Positions 6,939 through 13,132 of a DNA stretch of 13,132 nt are shown here, piece by piece. Positions within the stretch are counted from its first letter, which is position 1. The number at the start of each line of letters is the position of its first letter. The DNA is from JBCAWW01 sp039024315. GTDB lineage: Bacteria > Bacteroidota > Bacteroidia > J057. Location: positions 1 through 13,132 of the forward strand of contig JBCCQN010000218.1 of the NCBI GenBank assembly GCA_039024315.1. The letters run 5' to 3'. A program made the position numbers and the translations under genes. The notes under the pieces were generated by a model. That model was not told the origin of the DNA. It did not search any database and saw only the letters and a list, made by a program, of their open reading frames with translations.

Positions 6939-8363
6939 TCACTCCCAACTCACTTTAGCAGGGGCTCGATTTTCACTCCCTTCTCTCTCCAGCAAAGCGT
7001 CCCCTAAACGGGAACGATAAGACTCGGCTAATTGCTCAAGCTCTTTGACCACTTCAGGATGCTCCGCCACCACATTTTGACTTTCGCTCACATCATTTTG
7101 CAAATCGTAGAGCTCTAATTCCTCCAGCTTATTGTATTCATAAGGCACTGGCAAGCCATCTTTGCCTCCCTCCTTGCCATTGAGGGTTCTATATCTATGA
7201 GGAAAATAAAGCTTCCAACGCCCGTCTCCACTCATAACAGCATGCAACTCATTATGATGATAGTAATAAGCAAATCCCTCTTTACGAGGACTTTGCGCTA
7301 GTCCAAGCATCAAAGGCCCAATGTCTATCCCATCGATCTGAGCGTTCGGCAAAGCCGCCCCTGTAAAAGCAGCAATAGAAGGCAAAATATCTATGGTCAT
7401 CGCGGGCTGGCTCACTACTTTTCCGGCGGGAATCTGCCCCGCCCAACGCATGATACAAGCCTCTCTGACACCCCCTTCCCAGCAGGTTCCTTTTCCCTCC
7501 CGCAAAGGCAAGGCAGAGCCGCTATGCTCCCCATAGTTGAGCCAAGGTCCATTGTCGGAAGTAAAAATTACTAGGGTATTATCATCCAAGCCATTTCGCG
7601 CCAAAGCGGCCAAAATCTCTCCTACCGACCAATCGATTTCAGAGATCACATCCCCATACAAACCACGCGAAGATTTTCCCTTAAACTTGTCCGAAACGTA
7701 GAGCGGGACATGCGGCATGGGATTGGGCAGATAAAGAAAGAAGGGCTCGTCTTTTTTGCGCTCGATAAAATCAACCGCATGTTCGGTCAGCCAAGTAGTC
7801 AATTGACTCTGATCCTCCAAGTATTGGACTACCGAATCATTTTCATATAGCGGTAAAGGATCAAAATTGAAATTGGCTTGATTGGGGTGTAAAGGCCACA
7901 TATCATTGGAAAAAGGGATGCCAAAGTACTCATCGAAGCCTTGCTTATTGGGCATCAATTCGGGGTGATCCCCCAAGTGCCACTTGCCAAATATCGCCGT
8001 GGCATAACCTAAAGGTTTCAACATCTCTGCAATCGTCATCTCGTCCGGATGCAGGCCACTTTTGGCTTTAGGAAAATAAGCACCATGCACACCAATTCGA
8101 TTGGAATAGCAGCCCGTCATCAGCGAGGCTCTACTCGCAGAGCAAACCGGTTGGGAGGCATAAAACTGGGTAAAGCGCGTCCCTTCAGCGGCCATGCGAT
8201 CCAAGTTAGGGGTAGCAATATCGGGCGAACCAAATACCCCAACATCTTGGTAACCTTGATCATCCGTAAAAATGATCACAATATTGGGAGGCCGCTGTTT
8301 TTCAGGCTCAGCCTCCGCACAGCACAACAAAAAAGGTAGAAATAGTAGTAGATAGCGTTTCAT
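6939..8363 (-). CDS. Exported sulfatase (arylsulfatase family, formylglycine-dependent)
   Basis: Hydrolyses sulfate esters; natural substrate unknown, possibly a sulfated polysaccharide (inference). The 474-residue length is normal for the type I sulfatase family. The catalytic motif is C74-S-A-S-R78 followed by ASLMTG: the Cys to be converted to formylglycine in C-x-A-x-R. Metal and active-site residues visible are D34 and D35 (IFTDDQGY), K127/H129 (GKWHLG), H218 (PMPHVP), D270/N271 (TSDNGP) and K291 (REGKG). The N-terminus is a hydrophobic export signal ending LLCCAEAEPE. It may be a lipoprotein signal (Cys14/15), though the lipobox is not canonical. The start overlaps the upstream oxidoreductase stop as TAATG, so the two are co-transcribed and probably translationally coupled. 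No formylglycine-generating enzyme is in the window. Confidence 0.96.
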   Translation of the reverse strand: MKRYLLLFLPFLLCCAEAEPEKQRPPNIVIIFTDDQGYQDVGVFGSPDIATPNLDRMAAEGTRFTQFYASQPVCSASRASLMTGCYSNRIGVHGAYFPKAKSGLHPDEMTIAEMLKPLGYATAIFGKWHLGDHPELMPNKQGFDEYFGIPFSNDMWPLHPNQANFNFDPLPLYENDSVVQYLEDQSQLTTWLTEHAVDFIERKKDEPFFLYLPNPMPHVPLYVSDKFKGKSSRGLYGDVISEIDWSVGEILAALARNGLDDNTLVIFTSDNGPWLNYGEHSGSALPLREGKGTCWEGGVREACIMRWAGQIPAGKVVSQPAMTIDILPSIAAFTGAALPNAQIDGIDIGPLMLGLAQSPRKEGFAYYYHHNELHAVMSGDGRWKLYFPHRYRTLNGKEGGKDGLPVPYEYNKLEELELYDLQNDVSESQNVVAEHPEVVKELEQLAESYRSRLGDALLEREGSENRAPAKVSWE

Positions 8364-10030
8364 TAGTTAGTGGATAAGGATGATAAAAATTGGGCCCATT
8401 TTCTTTTACTCCTAGGCTCGGGTTCCTGCTCAAAATCTATGGGTATATGATCGGAGATTTGTCCCCAACTGACCACGCTATCTGGGTAAAACCAAGTTTG
8501 ATTGGCCCATTTGTAAGGTACTCCATGACCACGTAACCAACCTTTAAGCGCGACTTTTTGGATGGTCTGAAAATCCGGATCGCTGGGGGGCACATCAATG
8601 AAAGGCAATAACCAGCAAGCAGCATCTAGCAAGCCTTGTTGTACTTCGATGGGGGCCAACTCCTGCGGAGAACGATTGGTTTTGACGCAAACAGCAGCGG
8701 TTTCACCCGCAGCTTGGCCAATCAAGATTACACAGGGCTGAAGTCTAGAAGCCCCGTTTACCATATGGGTCACGCTGATGCTCTTCTCAGCCACCAAAAA
8801 TCCTTTCAACTCCTGCGGGATCAAGGCACCTAGCGGCACCGAAAAGGAAGGGATCGGCGGATATTCCATCGGCGCAGAATTGGGGTTTTTGTCGTGGTGG
8901 TGATCCAGCGGATAATCTCCCACTGCAATTGCTTGCTGATAGAGAGGGCGTTCGGCGGAGGCGTAAGGATCAATAAGGTCCTCCACTTTGAGTTGAACTT
9001 GCCCTAAGACACGGCGCGCTTCTCTGTGATAAGGGATGTAGGGTAATTTGTCAGCCGTCGGAAACTCATCATCAGCCAAGCCGAGATTGGGATAGCCGGC
9101 TTCGGTTTGGATGAAATGGATAAAGGCCAGCGTACGCTCTTTGGCGAGTTGAAAGACAGAATCACGCTGCGCTCGACTCATCGGGATAGGGTTGGTATAA
9201 TAATCATTGCCATTGTTGGGCCAGTTGATCATATACTTTTTATTGGGCAGCAAGGCGTAGTTGAGTACCAACTCACAATCACGGGTGTCTGGTTGCGGAT
9301 CATCGCAAGCTTCGCGACACAGACATTTAAACTCCTCTGGATCATAAGCAGGAGGATCGGTGATCAGATGATCGGTACCTTCGCCATAATCTTTGAGGAT
9401 GGCGGCATAGGTAAGATCTTGGATATTGGGGTCATGCGGATCGTCGGGTGTGTCTTGGCCTGTGAAGAAAGTAGCTCCTGATAGGCCTAGGACATCTCCT
9501 AATTCAGTGGCGTCGATGGTCATCTCTGCCTGGACGACTAAGCGTTCTCCGGAGGAGTCGCTAAAAGTAACGCCTACGACCCTGTCCCCTTCTCGCTCGA
9601 CGGAAATCGGCCACCAACCATGCATGCGTTGGAGACGAGCTTCAGCATCGGCCAGTTCTTGCCAAAAACGATTGCCGATATGAGGTTCGAACTGGGTATT
9701 ACTCACCCAACCCGTAAAAACTGAATCTGGGCCGCCATAATGATCATATAATTTTTGCCTAAACTCACCCCACAGGCCAGAGGGAAGCCGATGATTGCCA
9801 TCGGTAGCACTTACGCCCGCTGCGGTGAGCATACCTCCCAGCCAAGGTGTTTCTTCAATCAGCAATACTTCTGTACCAGAACGCGCCGCTTGAATCGCAG
9901 CAGCGACGCCACTAGCCCCCCCTCCCACTACCAAAAGCTGGCTTTGCTTGAGGGTTTCTGGACTTGGGCTGGTACATTGTAACAACAGGAAGGCAACTAA
10001 TCCTCCCAAAATCTGTATTTTGTATCTCAT
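8363..10030 (-). CDS. Exported FAD-dependent oxidoreductase
   Basis: I use ATG 10030, giving 555 residues. The frame is open to 10105, but that extension would overlap the divergent gene and place the signal sequence internally. Residues 1-19 (MRYKIQILGGLVAFLLLQC) look like an export signal, perhaps lipoprotein, with Q before C being atypical. The Rossmann FAD motif VVGGGASG (34-41) is followed by EE at 59-60 and LGGMLTAAGVSATDGN (64-79). IDATELGD (about 172-179) and GASRLQPCVILIGQAAG (about 426-442) are FAD-contact regions typical of the PF12831-type family. Four Cys cluster at 236, 238, 242 and 252. The last ~80 residues carry a single SLH-like motif. The substrate is unknown; pairing with a sulfatase suggests sugar or polymer breakdown. 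Confidence 0.93.
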   Translation of the reverse strand: MRYKIQILGGLVAFLLLQCTSPSPETLKQSQLLVVGGGASGVAAAIQAARSGTEVLLIEETPWLGGMLTAAGVSATDGNHRLPSGLWGEFRQKLYDHYGGPDSVFTGWVSNTQFEPHIGNRFWQELADAEARLQRMHGWWPISVEREGDRVVGVTFSDSSGERLVVQAEMTIDATELGDVLGLSGATFFTGQDTPDDPHDPNIQDLTYAAILKDYGEGTDHLITDPPAYDPEEFKCLCREACDDPQPDTRDCELVLNYALLPNKKYMINWPNNGNDYYTNPIPMSRAQRDSVFQLAKERTLAFIHFIQTEAGYPNLGLADDEFPTADKLPYIPYHREARRVLGQVQLKVEDLIDPYASAERPLYQQAIAVGDYPLDHHHDKNPNSAPMEYPPIPSFSVPLGALIPQELKGFLVAEKSISVTHMVNGASRLQPCVILIGQAAGETAAVCVKTNRSPQELAPIEVQQGLLDAACWLLPFIDVPPSDPDFQTIQKVALKGWLRGHGVPYKWANQTWFYPDSVVSWGQISDHIPIDFEQEPEPRSKRKWAQFLSSLSTN

Positions 10031-10064
10031 TTTTATAAGCAGATCACGAGCAATGGTAATTAGG
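10031..10064. promoter_or_regulatory. Very short divergent spacer between oxidoreductase and esterase genes
   Basis: Only 34 bp separate the two chosen start codons. The minus-strand side ends in TTATAAAA before ATG 10030, an A/T-rich leader common in Bacteroidota. The plus side ends in TTAGG before ATG 10065. Two complete promoters cannot fit, so at least one must lie within the opposite gene's 5' end. I see no clear TAnnTTTG box; TATTTTG at about 10018-10024 is a near miss. Confidence 0.4.
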
Positions 10065-11525
10065 ATGAATATATCAAAAAAGCGGATGTTTTTATGGAGC
10101 CTCATTTGGCTAGGCGGGCTGGGAACGGTTTGGGGCCAAATCCCTGCTAGAGGAGAATTGATTTCGGATACATTGTTGGAGTCCTACACCCTGACTGAGA
10201 TTGCAGCCGAATATGCAGAGTTTGGCCTACCTCAGTTTGCCGCTCCTATCCAATATGAAATTGATGCCTATAAAATTGTCTATTGGACGCTCAATGCTCA
10301 AGGCAATGGCTTGACGCAGGCTTCGGGTGCAGTAATGATCCCCAAGATGTATCCCTGTGGCGCTACCTTAGTCATGTACAATCATGCTACGGTGATCTAT
10401 GACGAAGGCTTACCATCCGACTTGGGGATGGAATCTATCATTGGTTTACCCTTTGGCACTGCGGGATATGTCGTGGCCATGCCGGACTACCTAGGTTTAG
10501 GAGAGAGTCCGGGGCGTCATCCTTTTATACATGCAAAATCAGAAGCTACTTGTGGCGTAGATATGTTGAGGGCGACAAAAGCGCTTTGTGCCGAGCTTTC
10601 GATGCCGCTCAATGAGCAGTTGTTTATTGGTGGCTATTCACAGGGCGCTCATGTATCTATGGCGCAGTTTGAGGAAATCGAAGCTTTGCACGCTACCGAA
10701 TTTGACGTTACGGGTGTCGCCGTGGGGGGAGGGCCTTACGACTTATCGGGGACCATGACACAATTTTTCTTTTCGGGTACCCCTTCCGTTACCACCTCTT
10801 ACTACTTTGCCTATATGATGTTGGCCTATCAAGAGGTCTATGGCAATCTTTATAACAATCTGTCTGAAGTATTTGTCGCGCCTTACGATACGGAGATTCC
10901 CTTGATCTTTCAACGTGATGGCTCGCAAAGCGGGATCAACTTACCGGCGGTAGCGACTACTATGTTGCAGCCTAGCTATATACAGGCAGTGCAGTCTGAC
11001 CCCAATCATCCTTTCAATATCGCTTTGAGAGACAATGATCTGTACAATTGGGCGCCTCAATCGCCTTTGCGAATGTTTTATTGTGAAGGTGATGATGTAG
11101 TGCCCTTTGAAAATTCGATTATCGCCAAGGACTCTATGCTGGCTAACAATGCCCCCAATGTCGATGCAGTCAGTGTTGGGCCCAACAATGATCACAATAC
11201 CTGTATCCTTCCCTCTTTTTTACAGATCAAAATTTTTGTAGATACCCGTCGGGAAAATTGCTCCACAGCCATTGATCCCAGCGAGGCCATTGGCTTACAG
11301 ATAGCGCCCAATCCTTTTTCTGATCAGCTCCAGATTGAGTGGCAAGATGTGAAGATCCAATCTGTAAAGCTTCTCTCCCTGCAAGGGCAAGTGCTGCAGC
11401 AACAGGCAGTTGATCGTATCAATAGCACGACTCTCAAAGTAGATAAGCTGCCCAATGGGATTTATCTGCTAGAGCTCAGCGGGGAGGACAGCCGCTATTT
11501 TAAAAAGGTGATGGTGCAGCAGTAG
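10065..11525 (+). CDS. T9SS-exported alpha/beta-hydrolase (lipase/esterase-like)
   Basis: Start at ATG 10065, chosen because it gives a clean signal peptide (MNISKKRM, hydrophobic core, ending TVWG-Q); 10053 and 10086 are alternatives. The product has 486 residues. The fold is alpha/beta-hydrolase, similar in layout to secretory lipases: MPDYLGLGES (139-148), the nucleophile elbow G190-Y-S192-Q-G194, an Asp in YCEGDDVVPF (343 or 344) and a His in NNDHNTC (377) form the likely triad. Residues about 409-486 form a type A T9SS sorting domain: LQIAPNPFSDQLQI, KLLSLQGQVL, LPNGIYLLEL and a final KKVMVQQ. It is therefore likely secreted or surface-attached. Substrate not determinable from sequence. 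It faces the oxidoreductase gene head-to-head and the fasciclin gene tail-to-tail. Confidence 0.95.
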   Translation: MNISKKRMFLWSLIWLGGLGTVWGQIPARGELISDTLLESYTLTEIAAEYAEFGLPQFAAPIQYEIDAYKIVYWTLNAQGNGLTQASGAVMIPKMYPCGATLVMYNHATVIYDEGLPSDLGMESIIGLPFGTAGYVVAMPDYLGLGESPGRHPFIHAKSEATCGVDMLRATKALCAELSMPLNEQLFIGGYSQGAHVSMAQFEEIEALHATEFDVTGVAVGGGPYDLSGTMTQFFFSGTPSVTTSYYFAYMMLAYQEVYGNLYNNLSEVFVAPYDTEIPLIFQRDGSQSGINLPAVATTMLQPSYIQAVQSDPNHPFNIALRDNDLYNWAPQSPLRMFYCEGDDVVPFENSIIAKDSMLANNAPNVDAVSVGPNNDHNTCILPSFLQIKIFVDTRRENCSTAIDPSEAIGLQIAPNPFSDQLQIEWQDVKIQSVKLLSLQGQVLQQQAVDRINSTTLKVDKLPNGIYLLELSGEDSRYFKKVMVQQ

Positions 11526-11557
11526 GCCTAGGTCGATTTGCATTGCATTGGGGGGAC

Positions 11558-11640
11558 CTCCCGAAAGCTTTCGGAAGCGCGGAACGCTTGTCTATGGGTG
11601 CGCTTATGCATGCCGCCCTCTAGAGAAAAGCGTTCTGCGC
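11558..11640. repeat. Dispersed palindromic element, copy 2, with extended inverted arm
   Basis: The palindrome CTCCCGAAAGCTTTCGGAAG (11558-11577; perfect in the inner 14 bases) is followed by CGCGGAACGCTT, as in the copy at 6831-6862. In addition GCGCGGAACGCTT (11577-11589) is complementary to AAGCGTTCTGCGC (11628-11640) apart from one position that would be a G-U wobble in RNA. The result is a 13-bp stem around a 38-base loop. The element sits just after the esterase stop codon in a convergent intergenic region. Confidence 0.8.
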
Positions 11641-11645
11641 AGCAG

Positions 11646-11677
11646 AAAAAAAAGACCGAGCCTTCATAGAGACTCGG
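11646..11677 (-). terminator. Intrinsic terminator of the fasciclin gene
   Basis: On the minus strand CCGAGTC (11677-11671) pairs with GGCTCGG (11662-11656) with one G-T wobble, around an 8-base loop, and is followed within three bases by eight Ts (11653-11646). It lies about 30 bp after the fasciclin stop codon. Read on the plus strand it has no T-run, so it probably works only for the minus-strand transcript. Confidence 0.85.
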
Positions 11678-11707
11678 CCGTATCAACAATAACAGCTTTT
11701 GAAAATA

Positions 11708-12646
11708 TTATGGGAGCAATACTTCATCTACAGCGTGGATAACGCCGTTGATTGCTTGCACATCAGTGATGATAATATCAACGGACTGACCGCTAGAGGT
11801 CTTGAGTTTAGCACCATCAGTAAGATCTACCGTCAACGTACCTTCGATAGCACTTACTTCTTGCTCGTTAGTAAGCTCGTCAGACTGTACGTTAGCCCCG
11901 CTAATTACGTGGTAGTTCAAAACGTCTTCTAGGGTTCCCACTGGGATATCACCTAGCTCGTTCCACTCGTTGTTAGAGTCCAATAGCGCTTGGAAAGCAT
12001 CATTGGTAGGCGCGAATACGGTGAAAGGACCGTCGCCAGTGAGAATATCAACAAAGGCAGTAGTTAGGTCAGCACGAGTCAAAGCAGCTACTAGGCTAGA
12101 GAAAGCAGCGTTGTTTTGCGCTTTTTCTACTACGTTTGGAGGAAGCATCACTTTGTTGATGATGTGTACGATACCATTGCTCGCTTCAACATCAGTGTCT
12201 ACAGGAGCAGCGCCACCGTTGAAAGCAACTCCGCCAGTAGTTTCTACCTGTAAGTCTACAAACTCATCGTTTGGACCACGAGTCAAAGTCTTGACATAAG
12301 TGTCAGACAAGTCAGCGGCTTTGATAGTACCACCAAATACGTGGAACAACAATACTTCAGACAAGATATCATTGTCGATATCGCTCAACTCATTCCAAGC
12401 AGGGTTAGAGTCTAATAGATCTTGGAAAGCTTGGTTGGTAGGGGCAAACACAGTGAAAGGACCAGCACCTTCGAGCTCGGTTACGAGACCCGTCTGCTCA
12501 AGCGCAGCTACCAAAGTGCTGAGATCATCAGTATCAGAAGCTAATTCAACGATGTTCTTTGGGTCGGGAGTGTTGTTTTCACAGGCTGTGAAACTCAAGA
12601 GGCCCACTAAAGCGAAGGCCATAAAAAAAACTCTGAAATTCTTCAT
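11708..12646 (-). CDS. Two-domain fasciclin (FAS1) lipoprotein
   Basis: The product has 312 residues. The signal sequence ends LLSFTA-C22, a good lipobox for a lipid-anchored envelope protein. Two FAS1 domains follow, about 31-169 and 170-312. Each has the H1-type motif GPFTVFAPTNxAF (62-74 and 206-218), a central xHV (H102 in LFHVFGG; H246 in NYHVISG) and the H2-type end NGIVHIINKVMLP / NGVIHAVDEVLLP. FAS1 domains usually serve in cell or matrix adhesion; the role here is inferred. The two domains share a strong internal repeat (FAPTNxAFQxLLDSNxxWNEL), visible also in the DNA. The leader before ATG is AT-rich without a Shine-Dalgarno motif. It stands alone with its own terminator and is divergent from the next gene. 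Confidence 0.96.
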   Translation of the reverse strand: MKNFRVFFMAFALVGLLSFTACENNTPDPKNIVELASDTDDLSTLVAALEQTGLVTELEGAGPFTVFAPTNQAFQDLLDSNPAWNELSDIDNDILSEVLLFHVFGGTIKAADLSDTYVKTLTRGPNDEFVDLQVETTGGVAFNGGAAPVDTDVEASNGIVHIINKVMLPPNVVEKAQNNAAFSSLVAALTRADLTTAFVDILTGDGPFTVFAPTNDAFQALLDSNNEWNELGDIPVGTLEDVLNYHVISGANVQSDELTNEQEVSAIEGTLTVDLTDGAKLKTSSGQSVDIIITDVQAINGVIHAVDEVLLP

Positions 12647-12742
12647 TTTAATTAGTGATTATTACATGAATGAAAGCGCCTTTACAACCTGACTGAAAAT
12701 CAAAATGTTTGGGAGTGCAATTTATTTTACCCTCTTTAGGGC
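12647..12742. promoter_or_regulatory. Divergent intergenic spacer, fasciclin gene / 12743 gene
   Basis: These 96 bp must contain the promoters of both flanking genes. The fasciclin side has the AT-rich leader AATCACTAATTAAA directly before its start. On the plus side CCCTCTTTAGGG (12730-12741) is a small foldback that abuts the ATG at 12743. I did not find a convincing TTTG/TAnnTTTG promoter on either strand. Confidence 0.4.
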
Positions 12743-13084
12743 ATGGCTTTTGAGTTAAAACTGCAGTTTTTCACGGCTGAAGCGACAGAGCCGGATTTAG
12801 ATCTGGAACCCATTTGGTGGCCAGTGAGGAGTATTTTGCGACAGTTTCCTTTTACCCAAATCGCCAATACCGGAGACTTTTTCCAGCAGTATGAACTCAG
12901 TCTGCAAGAATTGATAGATTTGCACCTTGACCACCTCAAACAGGTCAAAACGGGCACTTTTAGCCTTAGTTCATGGCAAGCGCAGATCAAACCCAAGCTA
13001 GCTGTGATCGAAAAAGTGATAGAAGGAGAACTGAAATTTGAGCGTATCTTGATGGTGATAAGAGAATGGGAATCTGGATACTGA
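12743..13084 (+). CDS. Hypothetical protein, 113 residues
   Basis: I do not recognise the family. It is a small soluble-looking protein without signal peptide or membrane segment, acidic near the N-terminus (TEPDLDLEPIWWPV) and apparently helical in the middle (SLQELIDLHLDHLKQV) and at the end (KLAVIEKVIEGEL...ILMVIREWESGY). Amino-acid use is ordinary for a real protein. The stop TGA is followed after one base by ATG of another frame (TGATATG), suggesting an operon. The overlapping minus-strand frame at 12736-13095 has an unlikely composition (rich in Ser, Cys and Arg) and was not chosen. The start is uncertain because no clear ribosome site precedes it. Confidence 0.7.
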   Translation: MAFELKLQFFTAEATEPDLDLEPIWWPVRSILRQFPFTQIANTGDFFQQYELSLQELIDLHLDHLKQVKTGTFSLSSWQAQIKPKLAVIEKVIEGELKFERILMVIREWESGY

Positions 13085-13085
13085 T

Positions 13086-13132
13086 ATGCAAGCAAAAATC
13101 CTCATTGAAGCAGCAGTCAATCCCCAGCAGAT
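13086..13132 (+). CDS. Start of a further gene, truncated by the window edge
   Basis: ATG at 13086 opens a frame reading MQAKILIEAAVNPQQ before the sequence ends. It begins one base after the stop of the previous gene, the tight spacing of a translationally linked operon. Fifteen codons are too few to identify a product. Confidence 0.5.
   Translation, partial: MQAKILIEAAVNPQQ

Noticed and set aside
9948..10064. Longer N-terminus for the esterase
   Set aside because: It would overlap the oxidoreductase coding region and bury a good signal peptide in the interior of the protein.
10031..10105. Longer N-terminus for the FAD oxidoreductase
   Set aside because: It would place the export signal 25 residues inside and overlap the divergent gene's start.
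11577..11640. Plus-strand intrinsic terminator for the esterase
   Set aside because: The hairpin is strong but is followed by an A-run rather than a T-run on the plus strand, so it was listed as a repeat.
11548..11742. Plus-strand frame over the convergent intergenic region
   Set aside because: It runs through the palindromic element and terminator and into the antisense of the fasciclin gene.
12736..13095. Minus-strand frame of 119 codons opposite the 12743 gene
   Set aside because: Unlikely amino-acid composition, no motif, and the plus frame has better composition and an operon-like following start.

Overview
The window looks like a stretch of a Bacteroidota chromosome, most likely from a marine, Saprospiria/Lewinella-like lineage. 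The evidence is a C-terminal type IX secretion (T9SS) sorting domain on an esterase, a giant secreted protein made of cohesin, lamin-tail and SprB/PKD-like Ig modules, a fasciclin lipoprotein, a sulfatase, and A-rich rather than Shine-Dalgarno leaders in front of several genes. The phylum-level inference is strong. The genus-level one is only an impression from gene content.

Layout. (1) Positions 5029 to 1, minus strand: the first 1676 codons of a giant secreted modular protein that runs off the left edge. It starts with a signal peptide and has two cohesin-like domains, small Ig-like modules, two lamin-tail domains (LTD) that appear inserted inside an Ig-like host module, and a tandem array of ~70-residue PKD/SprB-like repeats. 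LTD plus Ig repeats form a higher-order unit of 1182 bp. (2) 5030-5349: non-coding leader region of the giant gene. (3) 6756-5395, minus: a secreted protein of unknown function, followed by a clear intrinsic terminator. (4) 6757-6938: non-coding, with a 20-bp perfect palindrome plus CGCGGAACGCTT tail and a low-complexity TTGAA/TTCAA repeat. (5) 10030-6939, minus: a two-gene operon of a FAD-dependent oxidoreductase followed by a sulfatase, with TAATG stop/start overlap. (6) 10065-11525, plus: a secreted alpha/beta-hydrolase with a T9SS tail, divergent from the oxidoreductase with only 34 bp between the start codons. (7) 11526-11707: convergent intergenic region with a second copy of the palindrome/CGCGGAACGCTT element, an additional inverted arm, and a terminator. 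(8) 12646-11708, minus: two-domain fasciclin lipoprotein. (9) 12743-13084, plus: an unrecognised 113-residue protein, followed one base later by the start of another reading frame cut by the window edge.

How the genes may work together (inference): nearly every product is exported, either to the envelope or through T9SS. The oxidoreductase/sulfatase pair and the secreted esterase would fit breakdown of sulfated or esterified polymers outside the cell. The giant protein and the fasciclin protein would fit adhesion. No mobile element, CRISPR array, RNA gene, defence system or prophage was seen. The most unusual items are the nested domain architecture of the giant protein and the dispersed palindromic element.
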